This document shows positions 1 through 8,074 of a stretch of 46,338 bases of DNA, piece after piece. The stretch lies in contig JBOHWH010000173.1 in assembly GCA_050736695.1 (NCBI GenBank), positions 1 to 46,338 on the forward strand. The letters run 5' to 3'. The stretch is from JBARDN01 sp050736695 (GTDB lineage Bacteria; Desulfobacterota; Binatia; Binatales; Binataceae). The position numbers were made by a program, and so were the translations under genes. The notes below the pieces were generated by a model. The model was not told the origin of the DNA. It made no database searches and worked only from the letters and a program-made list of their open reading frames with translations. Every line of letters begins with the position of its first letter. The stretch's first letter is position 1.

Positions 1-62
1 CCTGCCTCGTGCTCTCGCAGCACCCCGATGATCTGTTCTTCGCTGAAGCGGCTTCCTTTCAT
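1..62 (-). CDS. IS3-family transposase OrfA, N-terminal 20 residues only
   Basis: The ATG at 60-62 (minus strand) starts a protein reading MKGSRFSEEQIIGVL and then REHEAG, which runs off the window. This is the characteristic start of the IS3/IS911-type OrfA helix-turn-helix protein, which binds the element ends and is fused to the OrfB integrase by programmed frameshift in intact copies. A strong ribosome binding site, GGAGACGGAGG, lies immediately upstream. Only about 20 residues are visible, so whether the element is intact cannot be told. Confidence 0.75.
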   Translation of the reverse strand, partial: MKGSRFSEEQIIGVLREHEA

Positions 63-122
63 CCTCCGTCTCCTTTTCAGGCGACGGACTCTACCTCATT
101 TCGGCGGAGTTTTCGGGGTGCA
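1..122 (-). mobile_element. End of an IS3-family insertion sequence
   Basis: Read on the minus strand, this stretch starts with TGCACCCCGAAAACTCCGCC at base 122, carries a purine-rich ribosome binding site (GGAGACGGAGG) and then opens an orfA-like transposase frame at base 62. IS3-family elements typically begin with TG and place orfA some 50-70 bases inside the end, as here. The rest of the element lies off the left edge, so the second end and any target duplication cannot be checked. The junction at 122 is inferred from where the neighbouring res frame becomes recognisable; it could be off by a few bases. Confidence 0.7.
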
Positions 123-1147
123 GGCCAGAGGGGACGAAGCCTAAGGCTCCGCTGGTAGTGGAGATCGACAAGGAAAACGAAAAAAAGGACCTCGACGCGC
201 TGGATATTGAAATCCCGCGGCTGACGCCTCGCGTCTATCGGGAATACAAAAACCTGGGCGATCTGGATGTAAGCCTGCCGCCGCATCAGCGTGTGGTCTA
301 TCTAAAGTTCAGCGAGGAACAACAGCGGGAGATCGTATTTAAGGACGTAACCACCGGTGAGGTGACGCACACAACGATCCTCGATGGAGCCGGTATCGCC
401 GATTACCGGAGCGTCATCGGCTATTTCGCGCGGATGATCATGAAGGATTTGCGTCTGGTCAGTGGCTATGACGTGCTCTACGCAAAAGTCAAATCCTTCG
501 TGCAGACAGAATTGTTTAACCGCCCGGTGGAGCTCGAAGACTTGAACACTCTGCGCAACCTTTCGGAACCGGCTGCGACGAAAACCCTTATCGAGACGTT
601 CAAGAAGGCGATCAACGCTTTGACTATACAAGATAAAGGCGACGCCGAGATCCGCGACACCATCAAGTTGCGGCAGACGCGGCCGTTTGTGGTCAACGAG
701 CAGGGTTACCTCATTCCGAGAAAGAGCGTCTTCAACCGTATCATTGGCGACAACGCTCTCGAACTGGAGTTCGCTCGCTTTCTGGACGACTGCGACGACG
801 TGGTTTCCTACGCCAAGAACAATCTTGCGGTGAACTTCAAGTTGGACTACGTAAACGCGGACGGCGACATCTCCAATTACTATCCGGATTTTTTGGTCAA
901 GCTTTCCGACCAGCGAATCGTCGTCGCCGAAACCAAGGGGCGGGAAGACCTGGATGTGCCGCTGAAGATGGAGCGACTACGGCAATGGTGCGAAGACGTC
1001 AATCGAATAGATACTGCCGTGAAATACGACTTCGTCTATGTGGATGAAGAGAGCTTTAAGAAATACAAGCCTGCTTCATTCCATGAATTGATGGACAGCT
1101 TCAAGGAATTTAAAGATCGTAAGAACCCTCACCTATCCTCTCCCTGA
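123..1147 (+). pseudogene. 3' fragment of a type III restriction endonuclease (Res) subunit, truncated by the IS
   Basis: The frame is open without a start from the IS junction, and the readable protein (about 340 residues) matches the C-terminal part of type III Res subunits. It begins with the family-typical segment EIDKENEKKDLDALDIEIP followed by RLTPRVYREYKNL. The PD-(D/E)xK nuclease site is visible as YYPDFLV, then ETKG about 18 residues later. In an intact enzyme this nuclease domain follows two RecA-like helicase domains, which are missing here. A GTG at 158 could start translation but has no convincing ribosome binding site. The methyltransferase partner (Mod) would be expected upstream, beyond the insertion. 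The gene is almost certainly inactive as a restriction enzyme; expression of the nuclease fragment from an IS promoter is conceivable but unsupported. Confidence 0.75.
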
Positions 1148-1238
1148 TCGGACATCAACCCGCCGAGAAAGCAGTCCGGCTGCGACCACGATCAAACCGA
1201 ATCCAGCGGAGCGGCACCCTCATCCTGCCTGCGGCGCA

Positions 1239-1259
1239 CCTTCTCCCGGGGGGAGAAGG
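1239..1259. repeat. REP-like perfect palindrome between convergent genes
   Basis: Arms CCTTCTCCC (1239-1247) and GGGAGAAGG (1251-1259) are perfectly complementary around three G residues. The preceding context, CACCCTCATCCTGCCTGCGG, resembles the short intergenic repeats common in GC-rich proteobacteria. It sits between the 3' ends of the res fragment and the histidine kinase gene, so it may also act as a two-way transcription stop, although it lacks a T-run on either side. Confidence 0.5.
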
Positions 1260-1320
1260 CATGTCACGCCGAATGTTTTAAGACATGACCAGCGCGCGGC
1301 GGGCGGGATGCTCACGCGGT

Positions 1321-4023
1321 TTAATGGGTCGGTTCGACGGCGGCGGCGATCGCGTCGAGCAGGGTGGCGCGTTTGACCGGCTTGCTTACGTGCAGATCGC
1401 ATCCGGCATCAATCGAGTGGCGCACCGATTCATCGAGGGCCGAGGCGCTGAGCGCGATAATCGGGGTGCGCGCCAGGTTATTTTCGGCCTCGAAGCGCCG
1501 AATCATCCGCACTGCGCCGTAACCGTCCAGCACCGGCATCTGAATGTCCATCAGGATCACATCTATATTGCCGCCTACGAACTTGTCGTACGCGACTTGG
1601 CCGTTCTCGGCCATCTCGAGCCGGTAGGGAGTTCGTTTCAGATACGCCTCGACCAGCATCCGGTTATCGGCCGAGTCGTCGGCAAGCAGAATCTTAAGCG
1701 GACGATCGAGGACGCGCAAAGTCGGTGGTGCAACAATCGCGATCGGCTCGTATCCGTCCATGGGAGCCGGCTCCAAACACGCGGTGAAATGAAATTTGCT
1801 TCCCGCGCTGGGTGTGCTCTCGACCCAGACCCTGCCACCCATCAGCGTTGCCAGCCGATCGACGATCGCGAGTCCCAGTCCGCTGCCGCCGTATTTCCGC
1901 GTGGTCGAGGAATCGGCCTGGGTGAAGGCGGAGAAGACGGTCTCCACTTGGTCCGCCGAAAGTCCGATTCCCGTGTCGGCGACCGTGAAGTGAAGCATCG
2001 CAGAGCCGCCGGGAGAGGGACAGGCGGCGGGGGCGACGCTGATCGTGATCTCGCCGCGCTCGGTGAACTTGATTGCGTTGCCGACCAGGTTGATCAGGAT
2101 CTGCCGAAGCCGCAGCGCGTCGCCCTCGACGATCGCCGGAACCCCGGGGGCGAGCCGAGTCGCGAGTGCAAGATGCTTTTCGCCGGCGCGGAGCGCGAAC
2201 ATCTCGCGCACGCGCTCAATCAGATCGCCGAGATCGAATTTCGCGCGCTCGAGATACATCTGGCCGCTTTCGACCTTGGCGAAGTCGAGCACGCTGTTGA
2301 TCAGCTCCAAAAGCGCGTTACCGTTGGAGATGACGGTCGCGAGATAGTTGCTCTGATCGGCGCTGAGCCTGGTTTCCCACAGCAGATCCGCCATCCCGAG
2401 AATTGCGTTGATCGGAGTGCGGATTTCATGCGACATGCTCGAGACGAAATCCGACTTCGCGCGTGAGGCTGCCAACGCGGCGTCGCGCGCGGCAGCGAGC
2501 TCGGACTCGATCCGCTTGCGCTCGGTGAAATTGCGTCCGGTAGTCACGAACTGCGGCTCGCCGCCGGCGCCGGTTATCGCGCGGCCGGCGAAATCGAAGA
2601 GAATCCAGTCGCCGCTGGTTGCGAGCAGGCGAACCTGGGTGCGCATGCTCCTGCCCGGGTTTTCGAAGCACCAGGCAATCAGGCGCATCTGCTCCGCAAC
2701 GTCATCGGGATGCTCGAAATCGAAGGCGAAGCGGCCGATCACGTCGGCGGCGTCGCGGCCAAGATCGTGCAATCCCTGTCCGCCGACAAACAGCACCACC
2801 CCGGCGCGATCTAGCGCGACGATCAGATCCGAGGACGCCTGGATAACGCTGTGGTAGTACTCTTCGCGCCGGCGCAGCTCTTCCTGCGCCTGCTTGCGTT
2901 CGGCGATATTGCGCATCGTGGCAACGAGAATTGGATTTCCATCGGGGCCGGAGGCGACTCGCGCCATGATCTCGACCGGAACCCATCCGCCCTTGGGAAC
3001 GAAGACGCGCGCCTCCGAACGAATCGATTCTCCGGGGCTCTGAAACGCCTTGCGAAGGTGCAGGGTCTGCTCGGCCACATTATCCGGATGCACGAATTCG
3101 AGTGCGCTGCGTCCGACAATTTCGGCTGACGAATACCCCAGCGTGCGCGGCCCGTCGCCGCCGACAAACCGCACCGTGTTGGTCTCATCGATTGCAAGGA
3201 CCGTATCGGCCGAAATCTCAACCAGGGAACGGTAATATGCTTCTTTGCGCCGCAGCTCTTCTTCGGCCAGCACCCGGTCGGTGATATCGGTCGATACCGA
3301 CATCGCGCCTACGATTTGCTGATGCCTGCCGCGCACCGGCGAATACCAGACCTGGAAGACCCGTCCGTTCAGGTTCTCGATCACGCTCTGCGACTTTCCG
3401 GCCAACGCCTCGCGCGCATGAACCGCGCTCGAACTGGCAGGCGGCAGGTAGTCGAATAGCGAATGGCCGACCATCTCGTCTTGCGCATAGCCGAGCGCGG
3501 TCAATCCGGCGCCTTTCGAAAGCGTGATCTTCGACGCGGTGTCGATAACCGCCACTATGACCGGAGCGTTGGTCAAGACGTCCTGCAGGCGGCGGTCGGC
3601 TCGGCTGAGCTCTGCCCGCGTGCGTTTCAAGTCGGTGATGTCGCGGCTGATGCCGAGCGTGCATTGCACGCCTCCGACCTCGATAAACACGGCGGAGGTC
3701 AGAAGTGTCAGGCGGCGTTCGCCGCGAACGGTGACAACGGTTTCATGATTTCGCACCACGCCATTGCGCAGAAGATCCGCGGCGAATTCGGCGCTCTCTT
3801 CGCAGGCGCGCCAAAACCCAAGCTCCTCCGGCGTACGCCCGATAATCTGCTCGCGCCGATATCCGCTCATCCGGACGAATTCGTCGTTGACCTCGAGGTA
3901 GCGCCCGGTTGCGATTTGCGTGATCGCGATCGCGTCGGTGCTGTACTGGAAGATCCGCCGGAACTTGTCGTCACCGCCCGCCGACGTAGATATCATCGAG
4001 TCATTCTTCAAGTCATTCTTCAT
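1321..4023 (-). CDS. Hybrid sensor histidine kinase with four PAS domains and a receiver domain
   Basis: The 900-residue product has four PAS sensor domains (about 20-130, 145-250, 263-375 and 388-502), each ending in the usual DIT/NIAERK-type PAC motif. A dimerisation/phosphoacceptor domain follows with H532 in SMSHEIRTPINAILG. The ATPase domain shows an N box (NLVGNAIKFTERG), G1 (DTGIGLS, about 683) and G2 (GGSGLGLAIV, about 712). A C-terminal receiver has acidic residues in LADDSADN, phosphoacceptor D826 in ILMDIQMP and K881 in VSKPVK. No signal peptide or membrane segment is seen, so the protein should be cytosolic and sense an internal ligand such as redox state, oxygen or a small molecule. 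All catalytic residues are present. No response regulator or Hpt gene lies next to it, so the target is unknown. A second ATG eight codons in (3999) is an alternative start. Confidence 0.92.
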   Translation of the reverse strand: MKNDLKNDSMISTSAGGDDKFRRIFQYSTDAIAITQIATGRYLEVNDEFVRMSGYRREQIIGRTPEELGFWRACEESAEFAADLLRNGVVRNHETVVTVRGERRLTLLTSAVFIEVGGVQCTLGISRDITDLKRTRAELSRADRRLQDVLTNAPVIVAVIDTASKITLSKGAGLTALGYAQDEMVGHSLFDYLPPASSSAVHAREALAGKSQSVIENLNGRVFQVWYSPVRGRHQQIVGAMSVSTDITDRVLAEEELRRKEAYYRSLVEISADTVLAIDETNTVRFVGGDGPRTLGYSSAEIVGRSALEFVHPDNVAEQTLHLRKAFQSPGESIRSEARVFVPKGGWVPVEIMARVASGPDGNPILVATMRNIAERKQAQEELRRREEYYHSVIQASSDLIVALDRAGVVLFVGGQGLHDLGRDAADVIGRFAFDFEHPDDVAEQMRLIAWCFENPGRSMRTQVRLLATSGDWILFDFAGRAITGAGGEPQFVTTGRNFTERKRIESELAAARDAALAASRAKSDFVSSMSHEIRTPINAILGMADLLWETRLSADQSNYLATVISNGNALLELINSVLDFAKVESGQMYLERAKFDLGDLIERVREMFALRAGEKHLALATRLAPGVPAIVEGDALRLRQILINLVGNAIKFTERGEITISVAPAACPSPGGSAMLHFTVADTGIGLSADQVETVFSAFTQADSSTTRKYGGSGLGLAIVDRLATLMGGRVWVESTPSAGSKFHFTACLEPAPMDGYEPIAIVAPPTLRVLDRPLKILLADDSADNRMLVEAYLKRTPYRLEMAENGQVAYDKFVGGNIDVILMDIQMPVLDGYGAVRMIRRFEAENNLARTPIIALSASALDESVRHSIDAGCDLHVSKPVKRATLLDAIAAAVEPTH

Positions 4024-4378
4024 GCGGGGTCATTCATCATGGGGCAAACGGCGACCGTTGTCGCGCGAGTCTCATGAGAGCAATCGCGATGCCATCGGCG
4101 GCGCGCATCATGCGAAATCTTGGGTCTGTCAAGACAGCCGTCCCCCACGACTGCGAGCCGCCATCTCGCGATCGTAATGATTCCACGAGTGATTCCAAAT
4201 GACACCCCGCTGTCCCATCGCGAACCGCCCGAGTCGCGGCACGGGCGACCGGGGAAAGCGCGATGCCGAGCCGCTCGTCCGCTGCGGGGAGCAAGAACCG
4301 CGCCTTGATCCTTCAATCGGCGGCCAAGCTTGACTCTCTGGAACCGTCCGAATAAGTTTCGTTCCTTAACGTCGGTTT
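4024..4378. other. 355-base divergent intergenic region
   Basis: No convincing coding frame is seen between the histidine kinase start and the first tRNA. The only structure I can point to is a direct repeat of TGATTCCA at 4178-4185 and 4190-4197 (12-base period, about 150 bases upstream of the kinase), and a possible tRNA promoter at 4330-4358 described separately. Confidence 0.6.
4330..4358 (+). promoter_or_regulatory. Possible sigma-70-type promoter of the tRNA/secE operon
   Basis: TTGACT at 4330-4335 matches the -35 consensus in five of six bases. A 17-base spacer leads to TAAGTT (4353-4358), which is only a partial -10 match. The predicted start would lie just before tRNA-Thr at 4379. 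It is the best candidate in the divergent gap, but the -10 is weak. Confidence 0.35.
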
Positions 4379-4450
4379 GCCGATGTAGCTCAACGGTAGA
4401 GCAACTGATTTGTAATCAGTAGGTTGCGAGTTCGATTCTCGCCATCGGCT
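4379..4450 (+). tRNA. tRNA-Thr (anticodon TGT)
   Basis: A 72-base cloverleaf: acceptor GCCGATG pairs with CATCGGC, the anticodon stem ACTGA/TCAGT encloses loop TTTGTAA, and the T arm is GCGAG-TTCGATT-CTCGC. The 3' CCA is not encoded (the sequence continues TTGG). It is the first gene of the Thr-Tyr-Gly-Thr cluster, the same order as thrU-tyrU-glyT-thrT of E. coli. Confidence 0.96.
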
Positions 4451-4473
4451 TGGCACGGAAGGACGGCCTAAGC

Positions 4474-4559
<86 letters not shown>

Positions 4560-4588
4560 GATATAATGCGAGTCCGGCGCTTTGGAGA

Positions 4589-4664
4589 GCGGGAATAGCT
4601 CAGTTGGTAGAGCGCGAGCCTTCCAAGCTCGGGGTCGCGGGTTCGAGTCCCGTTTCCCGCTCCA
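4589..4664 (+). tRNA. tRNA-Gly (anticodon TCC)
   Basis: A 76-base cloverleaf: acceptor GCGGGAA pairs with TTCCCGC, the anticodon loop is CTTCCAA inside CGAGC/GCTCG, and the T arm is GCGGG-TTCGAGT-CCCGT. The 3' CCA is encoded (4662-4664). Confidence 0.96.
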
Positions 4665-4722
4665 ATCCTAACCCTTCGCGCGGGGCTTATGCGGGAAGGT
4701 ATCGGTGGGATTTGAAGAATGA

Positions 4723-4798
<76 letters not shown>

Positions 4799-4834
4799 CG
4801 CAAATAGTCGCGAATCGCGCGTGAGGATTAAAAG

Positions 4835-4999
4835 ATGGCGGCAGTAAGAGAAATAATCGGGCTTGCGTGCGACGGCTGCAAGCATCGCAATTACACCACG
4901 ACCAAGAATCGTAAAACGCATACCGACAAGTTTTCGATCAAGAAATTTTGTCCGAAATGCCGGACCCATACGCTGCATCGCGAACATAAGGTCGGCTAA
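4835..4999 (+). CDS. rpmG: Ribosomal protein bL33, zinc-binding form
   Basis: The 54-residue protein starts MAAVREIIGLACDGC and ends REHKVG. It is the small zinc-ribbon protein bL33 of the large subunit, located near the E site. Two CxxC pairs (C12/C15 and C39/C42) are intact, so it is the zinc-binding (C+) version. The length is typical for the family. A GAGGAT purine stretch precedes the ATG. It sits between tRNA-Thr(GGT) and tRNA-Trp, so its mRNA is probably released from the primary transcript by tRNA processing on both sides. Confidence 0.96.
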   Translation: MAAVREIIGLACDGCKHRNYTTTKNRKTHTDKFSIKKFCPKCRTHTLHREHKVG

Positions 5000-5039
5000 A
5001 ATTACGCAGATCACGGCGCGCCGCGGACGCGCAAGTAGC

Positions 5040-5116
5040 GGGTCAGTAGCTCCAATTGGCAGAGCATCGGACTCCAAATCCGAGGGTTGCAGGTTCGACC
5101 CCTGCCTGGCCCGCCA
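5040..5116 (+). tRNA. tRNA-Trp (anticodon CCA)
   Basis: A 77-base cloverleaf: acceptor GGGTCAG pairs with CTGGCCC (one G-T), anticodon stem TCGGA/TCCGA encloses CTCCAAA, the T arm is GCAGG-TTCGACC-CCTGC, the discriminator base is G and CCA is encoded (5114-5116). Its place just before secE is conserved in many bacteria. Confidence 0.96.
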
Positions 5117-5158
5117 AAACCTCCGCGGATAGCGCGGCTCTTGTACGGTGATGCAAAA

Positions 5159-5362
5159 ATGGATAACCTGAAAAGTTACTTCAACCAGGGCATTAGTTTT
5201 GTTCAGGAAGCGTGGACTGAGCTTGCGAAAGTCCATTACCCGTCGCCGAAAGAAACCATGCAGGCGACGATCGTGGTCATCGCGCTCACTTTCGTGATGG
5301 CGCTGTGGCTGGGGTTGGTTGATTTGGGTGCGACACGAATCGTGCGGGCGCTCCTGAGCTAG
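5159..5362 (+). CDS. secE: Preprotein translocase subunit SecE
   Basis: This is the 67-residue SecE, the small clamp subunit of the SecYEG translocon. The conserved amphipathic helix reads EAWTELAKVHYPSPKETMQA and is followed by a single membrane segment (about residues 37-57, IVVIALTFVMALWLGLV). It is the short, one-helix form found outside the enterobacteria. The frame is open further upstream into tRNA-Trp; I chose the ATG at 5159 because it lies beyond the tRNA and gives the expected N-terminus. The ribosome binding site is weak. It precedes nusG, as in nearly all bacteria. Confidence 0.93.
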   Translation: MDNLKSYFNQGISFVQEAWTELAKVHYPSPKETMQATIVVIALTFVMALWLGLVDLGATRIVRALLS

Positions 5363-5370
5363 GCCCACAC

Positions 5371-5454
5371 GAGCCGGCATCGATATCGATACGGATACGC
5401 GGGTTTCGACTTTCCGGCTGACAGGACCCGAACGGTTTTGAGGCACGCCGGCTC
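5371..5454 (+). repeat. Long-range inverted repeat in the secE-nusG spacer
   Basis: GAGCCGGC (5371-5378) and GCCGGCTC (5447-5454) are perfectly complementary and bracket nearly the whole spacer. The downstream arm ends 13 bases before the nusG start, next to its AAGG ribosome binding site. It could fold the leader, but an 8-bp match of GC-rich sequence may also be chance. Confidence 0.35.
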
Positions 5455-5467
5455 TATTAAGGCACCG

Positions 5468-6067
5468 ATGACTGAACCTCTGACAGACAGCCCCGAGTCG
5501 AACGTGACTGCCGAATCCAAGGCGAGTCCCGATCCTAAGATGAAGTGGTACGTGGTGCACACGTACTCCGGCTACGAGCAGAAGGCCAAAAAGGCGCTCG
5601 AAGAACGCGTGCGCTCGATGCACATGGAAGGCAGGATCGGCGAAGTGCTGGTCCCGGTCGAACGGGTGCAGGAACTCGGCAAAGGCGGGCAGCGCAAAAT
5701 TGCCTCGCGCAAGTTCTTTCCCGGCTACATCTTTGTCAATATGGTGCTCGACGACGAAACCTGGCACGTGATCAAGAACACGCCCAAGATCACCGGTTTC
5801 GTCGGCCACAACACCGAGCCGCCCGAGGTGCCCGAAGCCGAAGCCCGCGGAATCAAGGAGCAGATGGAGGAAGGGGCGCTCAGGCCCAAGCCCAAGGTTC
5901 TGTTCGAGGTCGGAGAAGCTATAAAGGTTGTCGATGGACCGTTCCAGGACTTCAACGGCACCGTCGAAGAAGTGAAGCCCGAAAAGGGCAAGGTGCGCGT
6001 CCTTATCTCGATTTTCGGACGCGCAACTCCAGTGGAACTCGATTTTGTGCAGGTAGAGAAATCCTGA
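5468..6067 (+). CDS. nusG: Transcription elongation/antitermination factor NusG
   Basis: The 199-residue NusG binds RNA polymerase and couples it to Rho or to the ribosome (through S10). The N-terminal NGN domain begins at MKWYVVHTYSGYEQKAKKAL (residue 25) and shows FFPGYIFVNM. The C-terminal KOW domain reads VGEAIKVVDGPFQDFNGTVEEV. About 24 polar residues precede the NGN domain, longer than in E. coli but common elsewhere. I chose ATG 5468, which has TTAAGG upstream; an in-frame ATG at 5438 has no such site, and 5540 would give the bare domain. Next downstream is rplK, the standard order. Confidence 0.95.
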   Translation: MTEPLTDSPESNVTAESKASPDPKMKWYVVHTYSGYEQKAKKALEERVRSMHMEGRIGEVLVPVERVQELGKGGQRKIASRKFFPGYIFVNMVLDDETWHVIKNTPKITGFVGHNTEPPEVPEAEARGIKEQMEEGALRPKPKVLFEVGEAIKVVDGPFQDFNGTVEEVKPEKGKVRVLISIFGRATPVELDFVQVEKS

Positions 6068-6149
6068 ACTATCGCCGTCCGGCCACCCGCATGCGTATCG
6101 GCGCAAGCGGATCGCCGGCGCTGCATGTTCGTGGGCGAGTGAAAACGAA

Positions 6150-6575
6150 GTGGCAAAGAAAGTAGTCGGACAAGTAAAGCTGCAGATTGCCGCGGGCGCG
6201 GCCAATCCCTCGCCTCCGGTGGGCCCCGCGCTCGGACAGCGCGGCGTCAATATCATGGAGTTCTGCAAGGCGTTCAACGCGCAGACTCAGGCGATGGCGG
6301 GGCTGGTGATTCCCGTGATCATCACGGTTTATGCCGATCGTTCATTCACATTTATAACCAAGAGCCCGCCCGCCTCGATTCTGTTGCTGAAAGCGGCCGG
6401 GGTGGAGAAGGGCTCGCCGATGCCGAATAAGAACAAGGTCGGCACGGTCACGCGCGCGCAAGTCGAAGAGATCGCCAAGACCAAGCTTAAGGACCTGACC
6501 GCCGCCGATCTCGCGGCGGCCGTCAACACCGTGTCCGGAACCGCGCGCTCGATGGGTATCGACATCACTGAATGA
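6150..6575 (+). CDS. rplK: Ribosomal protein uL11
   Basis: The 141-residue L11 starts MAKKVVGQVKLQIAAGAANP from a GTG codon. It binds 23S rRNA at the GTPase-associated centre and is needed for EF-G/EF-Tu and stringent-response signalling. The N-terminal proline-rich loop (PSPPVGPALGQRGVNIMEFC) and the C-terminal rRNA-binding domain with GTARSMGIDI are intact. It is first of the L11-L1-L10-L7/L12 block, and rplA begins 47 bases after its stop. Confidence 0.96.
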   Translation: MAKKVVGQVKLQIAAGAANPSPPVGPALGQRGVNIMEFCKAFNAQTQAMAGLVIPVIITVYADRSFTFITKSPPASILLLKAAGVEKGSPMPNKNKVGTVTRAQVEEIAKTKLKDLTAADLAAAVNTVSGTARSMGIDITE

Positions 6576-6622
6576 TTGGAACGCTGCGTCCGCCCGATGC
6601 GGACCGTGAGGGATTATTCGCG

Positions 6623-7333
6623 ATGGCAGGAAAGAGTTATAAAGCGGCGGCCAAGGATATCGATCCGGAACGCCGTTACCCGCTCGAAGAAGCGATCAAG
6701 ATGGTCGCCTTACACAAAGTCGCCAAGTTCGACGAGACCGTCGAAATCGCAGTGCGCTTGGGCGTCGATCCGCGCCAGGCCGACCAGAATGTTCGCGGCA
6801 CCGTGGTGCTGCCTCATGGCACCGGCAAAGTGGCGCGCGTGCTGGTGATAGCCAAGGGCGAAAAAGAGCGTGAAGCGCGCGAAGCGGGCGCTGATTTCGT
6901 CGGCAGCGATGAGATTATCAAGAAGATCCAGGAAGAGAACTGGCTCGACTTCGATCGCGTGATCGCAACGCCCGACATGATGGCGCAGGTCGGACGTATC
7001 GGGAAAATTCTCGGACCTCGCGGCCTGATGCCGAATCCTAAAGTCGGCACCGTCACCTTCGACGTCAGCAAGGCGGTTTCAGAGGTCAAGGCGGGCAAGG
7101 TCGATTACCGGGTCGATAAGGCGGGAGTTGTGCACGCGCGAATCGGCAAGCTGAGTTTCGGCGAGCAGAAGTTGCTCGACAACGCACACGCGCTGATCGG
7201 CGCGATCGTACGCTCCAAGCCCTCGAGCGCCAAGGGCAATTACGTCAGGAGCGTCGCGCTTTCATCGACGATGGGACCGGGAGTGCGGGTCGATATAGCG
7301 TCGGCGCAAAAGACTGAGGCGGCTGCGGCCTAA
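6623..7333 (+). CDS. rplA: Ribosomal protein uL1
   Basis: The 236-residue L1 forms the mobile stalk at the E site and, in E. coli, represses its own operon by binding the L11 leader. Family motifs are plain: GTVVLPHGTGK, IGKILGPRGLMPNPKVGTVT and the C-terminal FGEQKLLDNAHALIGAI. The frame is open up to an ATG at 6572 overlapping rplK, but that would add 17 atypical residues. ATG 6623 begins MAGKSYKAA and has a GAGGGA purine run upstream, so I prefer it. Confidence 0.95.
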   Translation: MAGKSYKAAAKDIDPERRYPLEEAIKMVALHKVAKFDETVEIAVRLGVDPRQADQNVRGTVVLPHGTGKVARVLVIAKGEKEREAREAGADFVGSDEIIKKIQEENWLDFDRVIATPDMMAQVGRIGKILGPRGLMPNPKVGTVTFDVSKAVSEVKAGKVDYRVDKAGVVHARIGKLSFGEQKLLDNAHALIGAIVRSKPSSAKGNYVRSVALSSTMGPGVRVDIASAQKTEAAAA

Positions 7334-7374
7334 GCGATCGCACGGCACGAGATTCGGCGTTCGGATTCAGGGTA

Positions 7375-7965
7375 ATGAGAAAAGAACAAAAGACCTCGGT
7401 AGTTAAAGATCTGCGCGATCGCTTCGGGAAATCCAGTATCGCGCTGGTCTCGGAATACATCAGGATGAATGCCGGCGAGACCGCCGAGATGCGCCGCAAG
7501 ATCCGCGCGGTCCGCGGCCAGATGCACGTCGCAAAGAACTCGCTGGTGCGCCGCGCGATCGAGGGCACCGCGTACGCTCCTCTGGGCGAAAAGCTCGGCG
7601 GACCGGTCGGACTTATCCTGACCGAGGGCGACCCGGTCGAACTGGTAAAGACCGTGGTCGGGTTCAAGGATCTGGGCGACAAGTTCAAGCTGCGCGGCGC
7701 CGTGCTGGCCGGGCAGACGCTTTCCGTCGAAGAAGTAAATACGCTCGCGGCGCTGCCGCCCAAGGAAGTCGTGATGGCGCAGCTGCTCGGGCTGCTGCAA
7801 GCCCCGGCGAGCCAGTTGGTCAGATTGCTGAACGAGCCGGGCTCGATGCTGGCGCGGGTGGTTGACGCGATCGGAAAAAAGAATGGCGACGCGGCGCCTC
7901 CGGCCGCGCCGCCAGTTGAAGCGGCGCCCACGGACGCGGCGCCGGCCGCGGGTGCGTCGGAATAG
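7375..7965 (+). CDS. rplJ: Ribosomal protein uL10
   Basis: The 196-residue L10 (P0) is the base of the L7/L12 stalk. It starts MRKEQKTSVVKDLRDRFGKS, with an rRNA-binding N-terminal domain and a C-terminal helix that carries L7/L12 dimers. The last 30 residues are an Ala/Pro tail (PPAAPPVEAAPTDAAPAAG), longer than in E. coli L10 (165 residues). An AGGG element precedes the ATG. The leader is only 41 bases, much shorter than the E. coli L10 regulatory leader, so the same autoregulation is not evident here. Confidence 0.95.
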   Translation: MRKEQKTSVVKDLRDRFGKSSIALVSEYIRMNAGETAEMRRKIRAVRGQMHVAKNSLVRRAIEGTAYAPLGEKLGGPVGLILTEGDPVELVKTVVGFKDLGDKFKLRGAVLAGQTLSVEEVNTLAALPPKEVVMAQLLGLLQAPASQLVRLLNEPGSMLARVVDAIGKKNGDAAPPAAPPVEAAPTDAAPAAGASE

Positions 7966-8074
7966 TAAAAATAATTCGGTCGTGAAAACGGCCAGTAGAG
8001 AATTCAGTTAGGGAAATCAGGCTTTCGGGGCGCTCCCACATCGGTCCCCGCGCCACTCAAGGAGAGATCGGAAA

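Noticed and set aside
1285..2466. 393-codon plus-strand open frame inside the histidine kinase
   Set aside because: It is antisense to kinase, ATPase and receiver motifs that are clearly real on the other strand.
7334..7374. An E. coli-like L10 autoregulatory leader before rplJ
   Set aside because: The spacer is only 41 bases and I see no matching kink-turn or stem structure.
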